DNA from: Rhizobium sp. NXC24
Lineage (GTDB): Bacteria > Pseudomonadota > Alphaproteobacteria > Rhizobiales > Rhizobiaceae
Assembly: GCF_002944315.1 (NCBI RefSeq)
Contig: NZ_CP024311.1
Span: 1,278,501 to 1,342,500 of the forward strand
Length of the DNA stretch: 64,000 bases
Direction of reading: 5' to 3'
Shown here: piece by piece, positions 8,282-17,433 of the stretch
How positions within the stretch are numbered: position 1 is the first letter of the stretch
Layout of the letters: the number at the start of each line of letters is the position of its first letter
The notes under the pieces: model-generated
What the model saw: only the letters and a program-made list of their open reading frames with translations
What the model was told of the DNA's origin: nothing
Databases searched by the model: none
Position numbers and translations under genes: made by a program

Positions 8282-9445
8282 CTACTCGTCGGCCTCGTCA
8301 AAGATGTAGCGCCGCTCATGTCGCAATCCCAGGCCGGTCAGCATCTCGTAGCTGATCGTCCCGGCCGCGCGGGCAGCGTCGTCAACGGGGATATTCTTGC
8401 CGAAGAGCTCGATATAGTCACCGGCGCGGACCAGTTTTTCGGGGACGTCGGTCACGTCGAAGATTGTCAGATCCATGGTGATGCGACCGGCAACAGGCAC
8501 CTTGTAGCTGGCGATGAAGCCCTGGCCGCCGGCAATTCCGGTCTGGCGCAGCGGCACGCCGTTGTTCGACTGGCTGCGCATGTAACCATCTGCATAGCCG
8601 GCCGAAACAATGGCGAGGCGGCTGTCGCGCGTCAGCTTCAACGCCCCGCCGTAGCTGACGGTCTCGCCGGCTTTGGCGGAGCGGGTCTGGATGATTCTCG
8701 CCTCTGCTGTGGCGACCGGTCGCATCGGATTGGCCATATTGCCGACCGCCTGGCCGCCATAGATGGCAATGCCGGGACGGGTAAGGTCGAAATGATATTC
8801 GGAGCCGAGGAAGATACCGGCGGAATTGGCGAGGCTCGCCTCGATGCCTTCGAAGGCGGCGCTGACCTTGCGGAACGCTTCGAGCTGCTGCCTGTTCATC
8901 GCGTGTGCCGGGTCGTCGCCGCAGGCGAGGTGGCTCATCACCAGAACAGGCGCAAAACTCGCCGGGCGAGAGACGTCGTTGGCGAGCGCGATCGCATCCT
9001 CTACCTGCAGTCCCAGCCGGTTGAAGCCGGTATCGACCTGCAGCGCGCAAGGGTGATCGCCATGGTCGGCCAGCACCGACATCCAGAAGGTCAATTGCTC
9101 TTCGGAAGCAATGACGGGCACTAGATCGTTTTCGAAAAACTGCCGCTCTGTCCCCGGCCAGATACCGCTGAGCACGAAAATCCGGGCATCCGGGGCGTAG
9201 AGCCGGAGTGTGGCGCCTTCCTCGGCGGTGGCGACGAAGAAATCACGGGCGCCGGCGAGATAAAGTGCCTCGCCGACATCTTCGATCCCCAGACCATAAG
9301 CGTCGGCCTTCACCGCGGCACCGGTGCGGGCCCTGCCGGAACGGCGGGCCATGTCACGCCAGTTCTCGACGAGGGCGCCCAAATCGACCGTCAGCCGAAG
9401 GCCGGCGGAGGCGAAAGCGTCAATGTCTTCGAAATTATCTGTCAT
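8282..9445 (-). CDS. alr: alanine racemase
   Basis: A 387-residue fold-type III PLP enzyme that interconverts L- and D-alanine for peptidoglycan. The PLP lysine is K46 in AAVKADAYGLG. The second catalytic residue is the Tyr of ETVSYGGALKL, and SAGYADGYMR follows as in the family. It lies 107 bp downstream of dnaB on the same strand, as in related rhizobia, and converges with the LysE-type gene. A racemase broader than alanine cannot be excluded, but the context fits the housekeeping enzyme. Confidence 0.95.
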   Translation of the reverse strand: MTDNFEDIDAFASAGLRLTVDLGALVENWRDMARRSGRARTGAAVKADAYGLGIEDVGEALYLAGARDFFVATAEEGATLRLYAPDARIFVLSGIWPGTERQFFENDLVPVIASEEQLTFWMSVLADHGDHPCALQVDTGFNRLGLQVEDAIALANDVSRPASFAPVLVMSHLACGDDPAHAMNRQQLEAFRKVSAAFEGIEASLANSAGIFLGSEYHFDLTRPGIAIYGGQAVGNMANPMRPVATAEARIIQTRSAKAGETVSYGGALKLTRDSRLAIVSAGYADGYMRSQSNNGVPLRQTGIAGGQGFIASYKVPVAGRITMDLTIFDVTDVPEKLVRAGDYIELFGKNIPVDDAARAAGTISYEMLTGLGLRHERRYIFDEADE

Positions 9446-9552
9446 GGAGCCGCCTAAAAAAGGGACGGAGGGATGCTGCTCCGGCCAGAATAGTGATCAT
9501 CGATGGAAAGAGAAAGTGCTGCAGTGCACATATGCGCCGCAGGCAGCCTTCA

Positions 9553-11049
9553 TCAGTGCTCTTCATATTGCAGGAAGGACGAGTCCGCGAGGTCGGCGAA
9601 GCGCGTGAACTCCGACTGGAAGGCGAGTTTCACAGTGCCGGTCGGCCCGTGACGCTGCTTGGCGATGATGACGTCGGCCGTACCTTTCACCTTGTCGAAC
9701 AGGGCTTCCCATTCCGCATATTTCGGGTCGGCCGGATCGCGCGGTTCGGAGTTCTTGACGTAATATTCCTCACGGAACACGAAGAGCACCACGTCGGCGT
9801 CCTGCTCGATCGAACCGGATTCGCGCAGGTCCGAGAGCTGCGGACGCTTATCGTCACGGCTTTCGACGGCACGCGAGAGCTGGGAGAGCGCGATGATCGG
9901 AACGTTCAGCTCCTTGCCGAGCGCCTTCAGGCCGGTGGTGATCTGGGTGATTTCCTGGACGCGGTTCTCATTCGATTTGCCGGAGCCGGTCATGAGCTGA
10001 ACGTAGTCCACCACCAGAACGTCGAGGCCGCGCTGGCGCTTCAGGCGCCGTGCACGCGCGGAAAGCTGAGCAATGGAGATGCCGCCGGTCTGGTCGATAT
10101 AGAGCGGCACCTTCTGCATCATCATCGAGCAGGCAACCAGCTTTTCGAAATCGGCATCGTTGATGTCGCCGCGACGGATCTTCGATGAGGAGACTTCCGT
10201 CTGCTCGGAAATGATACGGGTGGCGAGCTGTTCGGACGACATTTCCAGCGAATAGAAGCCAACGACGCCGCCGTTCTTCGCCTTGGTGGAGCCATCGGGC
10301 TGTACCTCGCCTTCATAGGCGGCGGCAATGTTATAGGCGATATTGGTGGCGAGCGAGGTCTTGCCCATGCCGGGACGGCCGGCGAGGATGATCAAGTCCG
10401 AACGCTGCAGGCCGCCCATCTTGCTGTCGAGCGAGTGAATGCCGGTGGAAATGCCGGATAGACCCCCGTCGCGCTCCTTGGCGACGGCCGCCATGTCGAT
10501 CGCCAGCGCAACGGCATCGTTGAAGGCCTGGAAGCCGCCGTCGTAGCGGCCGTTTTCCGCAAGTTCGAACAGCCGGCGCTCCGTATCCTCGATCTGCGTC
10601 TGCGGTGGCATATCGAGCGGGGCGTCAAAGGCGATGTTGACCATATCCTCGCCGATAGTGATCAGCGCGCGGCGCAGCGCCAGATCGTAGATGGCGCGGC
10701 CATAGTCCTCGGCATTGATGATCGAGACGGCTTCGGTCGCGAGACGGGCGAGATATTGCGCCACCGTCATGTCGCCGACCTTCTCTTCGGCCGGAAGGAA
10801 GGTCTTGATCGTCACCGGATTGGCGGTCTTGCCCATGCGAATGATGTCGCCCGCCACCTCGAAGATCTTCCGGTGCAGCGGCTCGTAGAGATGAATGGGT
10901 TTCAGGAAGTCGGAGACACGGTAATAGGCGTCATTGTTGACGAGGATAGCGCCGAGCAGGGCCTGTTCCGCCTCGATATTGTTGGGCGCTTCGCGGTAAT
11001 GCGGTTCGGCAGGAGCAATGGCAGCGATCTTGCGCGCGGCTTCGTTCAT
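9553..11049 (-). CDS. dnaB: replicative DNA helicase DnaB
   Basis: A 498-residue hexameric helicase that unwinds the replication fork. The N-terminal DnaB domain starts near YREAPNNIEAEQALLGAIL. The RecA-like C-terminal domain has Walker A AGRPGMGKTSLA near residue 225 and Walker B in DVLVVDYVQLM. SQLSRAVESRDDKRPQLSDL is the usual DnaB segment. No intein is present. It is followed by alr. The divergent marR gene starts 344 bp away. Confidence 0.98.
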   Translation of the reverse strand: MNEAARKIAAIAPAEPHYREAPNNIEAEQALLGAILVNNDAYYRVSDFLKPIHLYEPLHRKIFEVAGDIIRMGKTANPVTIKTFLPAEEKVGDMTVAQYLARLATEAVSIINAEDYGRAIYDLALRRALITIGEDMVNIAFDAPLDMPPQTQIEDTERRLFELAENGRYDGGFQAFNDAVALAIDMAAVAKERDGGLSGISTGIHSLDSKMGGLQRSDLIILAGRPGMGKTSLATNIAYNIAAAYEGEVQPDGSTKAKNGGVVGFYSLEMSSEQLATRIISEQTEVSSSKIRRGDINDADFEKLVACSMMMQKVPLYIDQTGGISIAQLSARARRLKRQRGLDVLVVDYVQLMTGSGKSNENRVQEITQITTGLKALGKELNVPIIALSQLSRAVESRDDKRPQLSDLRESGSIEQDADVVLFVFREEYYVKNSEPRDPADPKYAEWEALFDKVKGTADVIIAKQRHGPTGTVKLAFQSEFTRFADLADSSFLQYEEH

Positions 11050-11393
11050 TTTCCGTCTCTTCGTATTCTTGAGTGCTGACTGGTTTGCGACGATCCGGCG
11101 TCATGGTCAATTGCGGAAGGGCAAGGGTGTGTCGCAGGAAACTGGTTCGACTGAGCTATTCACGTTGTTCCACTCATCCACAGGGACAAACGCTCCGCAT
11201 TAAAAAAACCCGTTGTCGCCGCTTTGCAACGCAATGTCCGACACGCGAATCACATACAAAAACGTCCATGGGTGATTTTAGCCCGATCTGTCCCGGCTGA
11301 CATCCGGCAGGCGGCAATCGTGCTTGAAAAGCTGTGAGAACCCCGCTATTTCGTTGAAATAGGGTAGGATACTAATAGTATAAAGTAGCAATA
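11050..11393. other. divergent intergenic region dnaB / marR
   Basis: 344 bp between two divergent genes, with no supported gene. The dnaB half shows no clear element. A DnaA-box-like TCATCCACA at 11174-11182 has one mismatch to the consensus and is isolated. The marR-proximal 50 bp hold two palindromes over a promoter, listed separately. Confidence 0.7.
11346..11381 (+). promoter_or_regulatory. marR promoter covered by two palindromes (putative MarR operators)
   Basis: CTATTTC-GTT-GAAATAG (11346-11362) is a perfect 7-bp inverted repeat with a 3-nt spacer. ATACTA-A-TAGTAT (11369-11381) is a perfect 6-bp repeat around one base. A promoter fits inside them: TTGAAA at 11354-11359, 16 nt, TAGTAT at 11376-11381. 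The predicted transcript start is only about 6 nt before the marR ATG. Binding by the adjacent MarR protein is inference. Confidence 0.6.
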
Positions 11394-11837
11394 ATGTCTG
11401 GTGCGCCATCACGCCGAGAACTATTCGACGAGCTTTCTGCTTTCAATCGAAAGCTGAGGGCGGCGTTCGACAGCCTGGTGCGCGAGCACGGGATGACATT
11501 GGCCCGCGCCCGGGTTTTCCATAAGCTTTCCAAGCGCGATGGCATCAATCAGCGCGAACTCGCCGATGAGCTGGAGCTTGAGACTCCAACCTTGGTGCGT
11601 ATCCTCGACGCCATGGAGGCGCAGAGCTTCATCGAGCGCCGTGCGGTGCAGTCGGACCGCCGCGCCAAGCAGATATTCATGACCGAATCCGGAAAAGTGG
11701 TGGCGGCCGAAGTTGAGGCTCTTGCCACCAGCGTACGTGCGGATATCCTTCAGGGGATTTCGGACGATGATGTCGGCATGGCCCTCAAGGTCATCCGCGC
11801 CATGACCGCCAATCTGCAGAATGTGGGTAAGTCATGA
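11394..11837 (+). CDS. MarR family transcriptional regulator
   Basis: A 147-residue MarR-type winged-helix repressor. The recognition-helix region is NQRELADELELETPTLVRIL (about residues 52-71), followed by the wing ERRAVQSDRRAKQIFMTESG. Members usually release DNA on binding phenolic or drug-like ligands. It starts 8 bp before the MFS gene with no terminator between, so the three genes 11394-14574 form one operon. There is no good ribosome site before its ATG, in line with a very short or leaderless transcript. Autorepression through the two upstream palindromes is likely. Confidence 0.93.
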   Translation: MSGAPSRRELFDELSAFNRKLRAAFDSLVREHGMTLARARVFHKLSKRDGINQRELADELELETPTLVRILDAMEAQSFIERRAVQSDRRAKQIFMTESGKVVAAEVEALATSVRADILQGISDDDVGMALKVIRAMTANLQNVGKS

Positions 11838-11845
11838 GGTAGTGT

Positions 11846-13492
11846 ATGAGCGGTGACCCAGGCCCGATCAATGCGGAAGCCAACACCGCCGCGCCTGCTG
11901 CCCCACCGCCCGTGCCGCGCTGGAAGGTGCCGCTTTATATCGGCGCTTCCGTCATGTTCTTCCTGACGCAGGGCCTCGGTCTCAATCTCGCCTTCGCCAA
12001 TCTCACGCAGATCCAGGGCACCATCGCCGCCACGACCACCGAATCCGCGTGGCTGTCGGCGGCCTATATGGCGCCGAATGTCAGCCTTGCCATCGCGTTG
12101 GTGAAGATCCGTCTGCAATACGGCGTGCGCAATTTCGCCGAGGTCAGCATTCTCGGCTTCGTCGTCGCCTCGCTGCTCAATCTCTTCGTCTCCGACCTGC
12201 ATTCGGCCATTGTCGTCCGCTTCCTGAGCGGCATTGCCGGCGCGCCGCTCTCGACGCTCGGCTTTCTCTATATGCTGGAGGCTTTCGAACCGGCCAAGAA
12301 GCTGACGATCGGCGTCAGCCTGGCGATGACGAATACGCTTCTGGCAGCACCCATCACTCGTCTCGTCTCGCCGTCGCTCCTCGATTACGGCGAATGGCGC
12401 GGGCTCTACACGCTGGAAATGGCACTGGCGCTGCTGGTGATGCCGATCATCTATCTGCTGCCGCTGACGCCGCCGCCGCGGATGAAAGTGATCGTCTTTG
12501 GGGACATCATCAGTTATCTGCTGGTTGCGGTCGCCTTTGGCTCACTGGCCATCGTTCTTTCCGTCGGGCGGCTTTATTGGTGGCTGGAAGTGCCTTGGCT
12601 CGGCGTGTTGCTGGCCGTCAGCATCGCCACATTGACGCTCGCCATCGTCATCGAATTGCGTCGGCCAACGCCTCTGATCGATGTCCGCTGGCTACTCTGT
12701 CCGGAGATATTGCACCTGACCGGCATTCTCCTGGTCTTCCGCATGATCGCCGCCGAACAGACCTCGGTCATCATGACCTTCTATCAGAATGCCGTCGGCC
12801 TGCTCTACGATCAGCTTGCGATGCTCTATTGGATCATCTTGGCTTTTTCGGTCATCGGCGGCCTCATCTGCACGGTACTGATGAGCTATGGCCTGAGTTG
12901 GCAGATCCAGTTTGTCGCCCTCGTCATGATGGGGGCGGGTTCCTTCATGGATTCGCAGGTCACCACGCTGACCCGGCCGGAACAGATGTATCTCAGCCAG
13001 GCGCTGGTGGCGGCCGGCGCCGCTCTTTTCCTGCCGCCGTCCATGTCCCAGGGGTTCAAGGCCGCCTTTTCCAAGGGCGCCCCCTATCTGGTGACCTTCT
13101 TCGTCGTCTTCACCTTCACCCAAAGCATCGGCGGCCTGATCGGCTCTGCCTTCTACGGCACGCTGATCACCATCCGTGAAAAATTCCATTCCGCCGTCCT
13201 GACGGAACATGTGCTGCTGACCAACCCCGATGTTGCTCACCGTGTCGGCCAGCTCTCTTCATCTTACGGCAGGGTGATTGGCGACAGCGCGCTTTTGAAG
13301 GGCGAGGGGTTGGCGCTACTTGGCGCACAGGTCACCCGCGAGGCCAATACGCTCGCCTATAGCGATGCCTTCTTCGTTGCCGGTGTCATCGCGGTCGTGT
13401 CGCTTGCTGGACTTTCGCTGCATGTATTCTACCGTTTCATCAAGGCGCGGCTCGTCGACGATCGGCCGCAGACCATGGCTTCCAACCCGTGA
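11846..13492 (+). CDS. MFS multidrug efflux transporter (EmrB/DHA2-type)
   Basis: A 548-residue major facilitator with about 14 hydrophobic segments, the size and layout of the DHA2 proton:drug antiporters that work with an HlyD-type adaptor. The loop TTTESAWLSAAYMAPNVSLA near residue 60 matches the ITESQWVITSY-like segment of EmrB relatives. It is preceded by a GAGGT ribosome site and sits between the marR gene and the adaptor gene (17 bp). It should export hydrophobic compounds across both membranes with the adaptor and an outer-membrane channel encoded elsewhere. The substrate is unknown. Confidence 0.9.
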   Translation: MSGDPGPINAEANTAAPAAPPPVPRWKVPLYIGASVMFFLTQGLGLNLAFANLTQIQGTIAATTTESAWLSAAYMAPNVSLAIALVKIRLQYGVRNFAEVSILGFVVASLLNLFVSDLHSAIVVRFLSGIAGAPLSTLGFLYMLEAFEPAKKLTIGVSLAMTNTLLAAPITRLVSPSLLDYGEWRGLYTLEMALALLVMPIIYLLPLTPPPRMKVIVFGDIISYLLVAVAFGSLAIVLSVGRLYWWLEVPWLGVLLAVSIATLTLAIVIELRRPTPLIDVRWLLCPEILHLTGILLVFRMIAAEQTSVIMTFYQNAVGLLYDQLAMLYWIILAFSVIGGLICTVLMSYGLSWQIQFVALVMMGAGSFMDSQVTTLTRPEQMYLSQALVAAGAALFLPPSMSQGFKAAFSKGAPYLVTFFVVFTFTQSIGGLIGSAFYGTLITIREKFHSAVLTEHVLLTNPDVAHRVGQLSSSYGRVIGDSALLKGEGLALLGAQVTREANTLAYSDAFFVAGVIAVVSLAGLSLHVFYRFIKARLVDDRPQTMASNP

Positions 13493-13509
13493 GGATATGA
13501 AATAGCTCC

Positions 13510-14574
13510 ATGTCGAAGCTCGTTCGCTCCCCCATCGAAGTTATCGCCGTCCTCTCAGGTGTCGGCGGTGTCATGCTCGTGCTTTATGCCTGGCACCTGC
13601 CGCCTTTCCAAAGTTCCGTCGAGACGACGGACGATGCCTATGTCAGAGGCTATGTCACGACCATCAGCCCGCAGGTCAGCGGCTACATTACCGACGTGCC
13701 GGTCAGGGACTATAAGCTCGTTAAGCAAGGCGACGTGCTGACCAAGATCGACGATCGCATCTATCAGCAGAAGGTGGCGCAGGCGCGGGCGACGCTGGAC
13801 GGTCAAAAGGCAGCACTTGCCAATTCGCGACAGCAGGAACAGGCGGCCCGTGCCGGCATCGCCTCTAGCGAAGCGCAGATCGACAGCGCCAACGCTGCGC
13901 TGAAGCGCGCCCAGCTTGCCTGGGATCGTGTGGCGACCCTGGTCGCCAAGGGCGTGTCGACCACCAGCGATTCCGAGCAGGCGCAGGCGACGTTGGAACA
14001 GGCAAAGGCTGCGGTCAATCAGGCGAAGGCCGGCCTCGACGTATCGCAGCAAAACCTGACGACGATCATCGTCAACCGGGCCTCGCTGGAGGCCGGCGTC
14101 AGCGGCGCGGAAGCGGCCGTGCAGCTTGCCGATATCGATCTGGAAAATGCAACGATCACCGCGCCGCGCGATGGCCGTATCGGCGAAGTCGGGGTCCGCC
14201 TTGGCCAATATGTGACGCCCGGAACCCAGCTCATGGGTCTGGTGCCCAAGGACGTCTGGGTCATCGCCAATTTCAAGGAAACGCAGCTCGACGGCATGAA
14301 GGTCGGCCAGCCCGTGACGATCTCCGTCGACGCGCTCGGTCACCGCGAGCTCAAGGGTCATATCCAGCGCTTCTCGCCGGCGGCGGGCTCGGAATTCGCC
14401 GTTATCAGACCCGACAATGCCACGGGCAATTTCACCAAAGTGGCGCAGCGCGTCGGCGTACGGGTCAAGATCGACGAAAATCAGCAGGAAGCGCAAGATC
14501 TTGCGCCCGGCATGTCGGTGGTCGTCTCCGTCGACAAGGATTCGGCACCGTTGCAGGATACTGCGGCGAATTGA
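13510..14574 (+). CDS. HlyD/EmrA family periplasmic adaptor
   Basis: A 354-residue membrane fusion protein with one N-terminal membrane segment (about residues 9-27). The biotinyl-lipoyl half-motif is at DDAYVRGYVTTISPQVSGYI near residue 41. A long Ala/Gln-rich coiled-coil hairpin spans about 80-200, and the second lipoyl half is ATITAPRDGRIGEV near residue 215. It bridges the MFS pump to an outer membrane channel. It is the last gene of the marR-MFS-hlyD unit and ends before a strong bidirectional terminator. Confidence 0.93.
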   Translation: MSKLVRSPIEVIAVLSGVGGVMLVLYAWHLPPFQSSVETTDDAYVRGYVTTISPQVSGYITDVPVRDYKLVKQGDVLTKIDDRIYQQKVAQARATLDGQKAALANSRQQEQAARAGIASSEAQIDSANAALKRAQLAWDRVATLVAKGVSTTSDSEQAQATLEQAKAAVNQAKAGLDVSQQNLTTIIVNRASLEAGVSGAEAAVQLADIDLENATITAPRDGRIGEVGVRLGQYVTPGTQLMGLVPKDVWVIANFKETQLDGMKVGQPVTISVDALGHRELKGHIQRFSPAAGSEFAVIRPDNATGNFTKVAQRVGVRVKIDENQQEAQDLAPGMSVVVSVDKDSAPLQDTAAN

Positions 14575-14611
14575 GACGGCAGATGCGTCGCTAAGCCTTG
14601 TGGTCAAATAA

Positions 14612-14639
14612 AAAGCCTGGGTCGCGAGACCCAGGCTTT
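14612..14639. terminator. bidirectional terminator between hlyD-type gene and rplI
   Basis: A perfect 12-bp stem, AAAGCCTGGGTC (14612-14623) and its complement (14628-14639), with loop GCGA. It has A-rich and T-rich flanks and lies between two convergent genes, so it can end both transcripts. Confidence 0.88.
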
Positions 14640-14670
14640 CTCATGTTCGCAGTCGATGCGACGGCTTGAA

Positions 14671-15249
14671 TCAAGCTTCGTCTTCGGCGTTGCCGTCAGC
14701 TTCCGGATCGAAGAAGTCTTCCGGACGCAGGGCATCTTCGTCGACGCCGTAGATGGCATCAGCGGAGGTGAGGGTTTCGCCCTTGGCCTGACGCTCGGCT
14801 TCTTCAGCGGAACGGGCAACGTTGAACTCGACGGTGATTTCGACTTCGGCGTGAAGCGCGATGGCAACATTGTGCAGACCGATAGCCTTGATCGGCGTGT
14901 TCAGGTGAACCTGGTTGCGACCGATGTTGAAGCCTTCGGCGGCCAGGATTTCAACGACGTCACGAGCGGCGACCGAACCGTACAGCTGGCCGGTTTCGCC
15001 AGCCGAGCGAACTACGATGAAGGACTTGCCGCCGAGAACGTCGGCAACCTTCTGGGCTTCGCTGCGGCGCTCCAAGTTGCGGGCTTCCAGGGTTGCGCGT
15101 TCGGCTTCGAAGCGAGCCTTATTGGCGGGGTTGGCGCGCAGCGCCTTGCCGAGCGGCAGCAGGTAGTTACGGGCAAAGCCGTCGCGAACCTTGACCACTT
15201 CGCCCATCTGGCCGAGCTTGGAGATGCGCTCGAGGAGAATGACTTCCAT
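14671..15249 (-). CDS. rplI: 50S ribosomal protein L9
   Basis: A 192-residue L9. The N-terminal domain is the classic [19 protein letters not shown] with [15 protein letters not shown]. The connecting helix and 23S-binding C-terminal domain follow. An acidic tail of about 40 residues extends beyond the bacterial core length of about 150, as is common in alphaproteobacteria. It is the last gene of rpsF-rpsR-DUF2232-rplI, 20 bp after the DUF2232 gene. Confidence 0.97.
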   Translation of the reverse strand: MEVILLERISKLGQMGEVVKVRDGFARNYLLPLGKALRANPANKARFEAERATLEARNLERRSEAQKVADVLGGKSFIVVRSAGETGQLYGSVAARDVVEILAAEGFNIGRNQVHLNTPIKAIGLHNVAIALHAEVEITVEFNVARSAEEAERQAKGETLTSADAIYGVDEDALRPEDFFDPEADGNAEDEA

Positions 15250-15269
15250 TTTGTTGTTCCTTTCTGATG

Positions 15270-16250
15270 TCAGATTTTCGTGTTTGTTGGTTTGGATGTA
15301 TCGGCATTCTTGTTCGGGGTCAGCGATATCGCCTTGCGAGTATCGTAGAGGCCGAGAACAAGGATGATGAAGAGCGGTAGCGTCAGCAGGAATGACGCCA
15401 GATAGCAGAGGAAGAGCACGGGTATGCGCCAGTCCTTGCCGCGCGTGCGAAAATGCAACGATGAGAAGCCGGAAATGAGGAAGCCAGCACCGAAAGCACC
15501 GAGGATGGCGGCGGCGATCAGGCCAATCACGCCGCCGAAGAATATCGCGACGATCGCTACGAGAAAGACAAAGATCGCGTTGCGATTCATGCGCAATGAT
15601 GAGGGGATATCCTCCCGCGGGCGCAGATTATGCTTTGAAGCTGCAACGATGCGGATCGCCACATAATAGGCGGCAAGTAGCATCATGACCCAGATCATGC
15701 CCCACGCGATCGGGATCGTGTAAAGCATCAGCGACTTCATCTTTGCGATCGCAATCGGATCGAGCTGAAGATCGGGGGACTGTTGGTTCACCGCGCCGAC
15801 ATAGGCGTCGACAACCTGGCCGACCAGATCGGCATTGTAGCCCATGATCGCGCCGACGATGACGACGGTCGCCGCCGTGAGGCCGCAGAGATGCAGCATG
15901 ATGTCGGAGAGCGGATACCAAGCCATCAGGTGGTCTGGGCCGCCGAGTTCGGAAGCCGGACGCGCCAAATTGGCGAGATGGCTGAGCCAGGCCGGTATCA
16001 GCGTCATGACGAGCGTAAATATGCCGAAATATACCGACTGCCAGATGGCGCCGATGACACTCGCCACCACAACGGCGGTGATGACGGCCGCGTTACCCCA
16101 GCCAAGACCGACAATCAGGATCGGGAGCGCGGAAAGAGCGCCGAAGAGAATGAACAGCAATGGCTGAGCCGTCGCGCCATACACAAGTAGGGCGGCGGTA
16201 AGACCGGCGAGGGCGCCGATGGCCAGCACTTTCGGGTTCATCTGTTGCAC
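15270..16250 (-). CDS. DUF2232 family membrane protein
   Basis: A 326-residue polytopic inner membrane protein with about eight hydrophobic segments, starting [20 protein letters not shown] after a possible alternative ATG at residue 4. The family (YybS-like, DUF2232) has no assigned reaction. In many alphaproteobacteria it sits, as here, between rpsR and rplI, separated from rplI by 20 bp. A hairpin at 16366-16389 lies between it and rpsR, so its expression could differ from that of the ribosomal genes. Confidence 0.85.
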   Translation of the reverse strand: MQQMNPKVLAIGALAGLTAALLVYGATAQPLLFILFGALSALPILIVGLGWGNAAVITAVVVASVIGAIWQSVYFGIFTLVMTLIPAWLSHLANLARPASELGGPDHLMAWYPLSDIMLHLCGLTAATVVIVGAIMGYNADLVGQVVDAYVGAVNQQSPDLQLDPIAIAKMKSLMLYTIPIAWGMIWVMMLLAAYYVAIRIVAASKHNLRPREDIPSSLRMNRNAIFVFLVAIVAIFFGGVIGLIAAAILGAFGAGFLISGFSSLHFRTRGKDWRIPVLFLCYLASFLLTLPLFIILVLGLYDTRKAISLTPNKNADTSKPTNTKI

Positions 16251-16365
16251 GTCGCTGTCCTGCTTCGCATCGAGCAGTTAGAGGATGCTTCCGACACTCC
16301 GGTCTGAAAGCCGTCCCCAACATGGGGTTTTAAGGTTCCGATCCGCGCCCATCGCGAAAGGGAGA

Positions 16366-16389
16366 AGGGAAGGCATCGCTGCCTTCCCT
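16366..16389 (-). terminator. hairpin downstream of rpsR
   Basis: A perfect 10-bp stem, AGGGAAGGCA (16366-16375) and TGCCTTCCCT (16380-16389), loop TCGC. It lies about 28 nt after the rpsR stop on the minus strand. The following bases are not T-rich, so it may be a partial terminator or an RNA-stability element. Confidence 0.5.
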
Positions 16390-16416
16390 CAATTCATTCG
16401 TGCAGCGCCGGCGCGA

Positions 16417-16665
16417 TTAAGCGACGACGTAGGGCAGCAGGCCGAGGAAACGGGCGCGCTTGATCGCCTGGGCGAGTTCGCGCTGCTTCTTCTGGGAAAC
16501 GGCCGTGATGCGGGACGGAACGATCTTGCCACGCTCGGAAATGTAGCGCTGCAGGAGACGGACGTCCTTGTAGTCGATGCGCGGCGCATTGGCGCCCGAG
16601 AACGGGCAGGTCTTGCGGCGGCGATGGAACGGACGACGGACCGGTGCGGAGGAAACTTCAGACAT
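16417..16665 (-). CDS. rpsR: 30S ribosomal protein S18
   Basis: An 82-residue S18 with the typical core [20 protein letters not shown] and [20 protein letters not shown]. The ATG at 16665 is chosen over an in-frame TTG at 16671 because AAGGAG lies 8 nt upstream of it. S18 pairs with S6 on the small-subunit platform, and rpsF lies just upstream in the same operon. Confidence 0.98.
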   Translation of the reverse strand: MSEVSSAPVRRPFHRRRKTCPFSGANAPRIDYKDVRLLQRYISERGKIVPSRITAVSQKKQRELAQAIKRARFLGLLPYVVA

Positions 16666-16677
16666 TCTCAAATCTCC

Positions 16678-17124
16678 TTAAACGCGGTCTTCGCGCGGAC
16701 GGCGCGGACGGTCTTCGCGGTCACCACGATCCGGGCGCGGACCACGATCGCCGAAGCTGCGCTCCGGACGGTCACCATCGCGGCGCGGACGGTCGTCACG
16801 GTCGCGCTTCTGCATCATGGCCGACGGGCCTTCTTCGTGCTTCTCGACAGCGATCGTCATGTAGCGCAGGACGTCTTCGCTGATGCGCATCTGGCGTTCC
16901 ATTTCCTGGATCGCAGCGGCCGGTGCATCGATGTCCATCAGGGCGTAGTGAGCCTTGCGGTTCTTCTTGATGCGGTAGGTGAGGGACTTGAGGCCCCAGT
17001 TTTCGATACGCCCGACTTTACCGCCGTTAGCTTCGATAACACCCTTGTACTGTTCTACGAGGGCGTCGACCTGCTGAGCGGAAATATCCTGCCGGGCAAG
17101 GAATACATGTTCGTAAAGAGCCAT
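16678..17124 (-). CDS. rpsF: 30S ribosomal protein S6
   Basis: A 148-residue S6. The core, about residues 1-100, begins [20 protein letters not shown] and includes [19 protein letters not shown] and GQMRI-like strand residues. A tail of about 45 residues from about residue 105 is almost entirely Arg, Asp, Pro and Gly, with repeated DRPRR/RDRD units. Such tails occur in alphaproteobacterial S6. It heads the operon behind a long leader, and rpsR follows 12 bp later. Glutamate addition by RimK is known for E. coli S6 but cannot be inferred here. Confidence 0.97.
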   Translation of the reverse strand: MALYEHVFLARQDISAQQVDALVEQYKGVIEANGGKVGRIENWGLKSLTYRIKKNRKAHYALMDIDAPAAAIQEMERQMRISEDVLRYMTIAVEKHEEGPSAMMQKRDRDDRPRRDGDRPERSFGDRGPRPDRGDREDRPRRPREDRV

Positions 17125-17375
17125 GGATAGCTTTGCCTTTCTTGCGTTGGTCTGAACCCGATATTCGGCGGCTAAGCCTCAACGACTGCTCCTGAGAGGG
17201 AAGACCCCAAGCAAGAAAAGCGTTTCCGAGACGGTCGAGAGCGGAGACACGGGAGGCTGGAACACTTCCGTTCCGAACGATTTTCAGCGAAGAAAACCGG
17301 CCCTCCGTTCAGCCACCAGCCAGAAGACCGGGTTGCGAACAGGGCGGCTTATACGGATTTTTGCGGGAAAGGCAA
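17125..17375 (-). promoter_or_regulatory. rpsF promoter and long 5' leader
   Basis: On the minus strand TTGCCT (17375-17370), a 16-nt spacer and TATAAG (17353-17348) form a good vegetative promoter. Transcription would start near 17341, giving a leader of about 215 nt. A CCGCCG element at 17167-17172 lies about 45 nt before the rpsF ATG. S6:S18 autoregulatory leaders in other bacteria expose a CCG motif, so an autogenous site is possible. I could not fold the leader reliably. Confidence 0.45.
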
Positions 17376-17433
17376 GGGGCGAAATTGCGCCGTCCGACAG
17401 CGGACGCCCTTGCCCAGGCCGAGGTAGGCGGCT
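17376..17433 (-). terminator. short hairpin after the adenylate cyclase gene
   Basis: CGTCCG-ACAG-CGGACG at 17391-17406 is a perfect 6-bp stem about 28 nt beyond the cyclase stop. There is no T tract, so it is a weak terminator candidate. Nothing else is seen in this stretch. Confidence 0.3.

Noticed and set aside
11174-11182. DnaA-box-like sequence near dnaB
   Set aside because: A single box with one mismatch; no cluster, AT-rich unwinding region or other origin feature.
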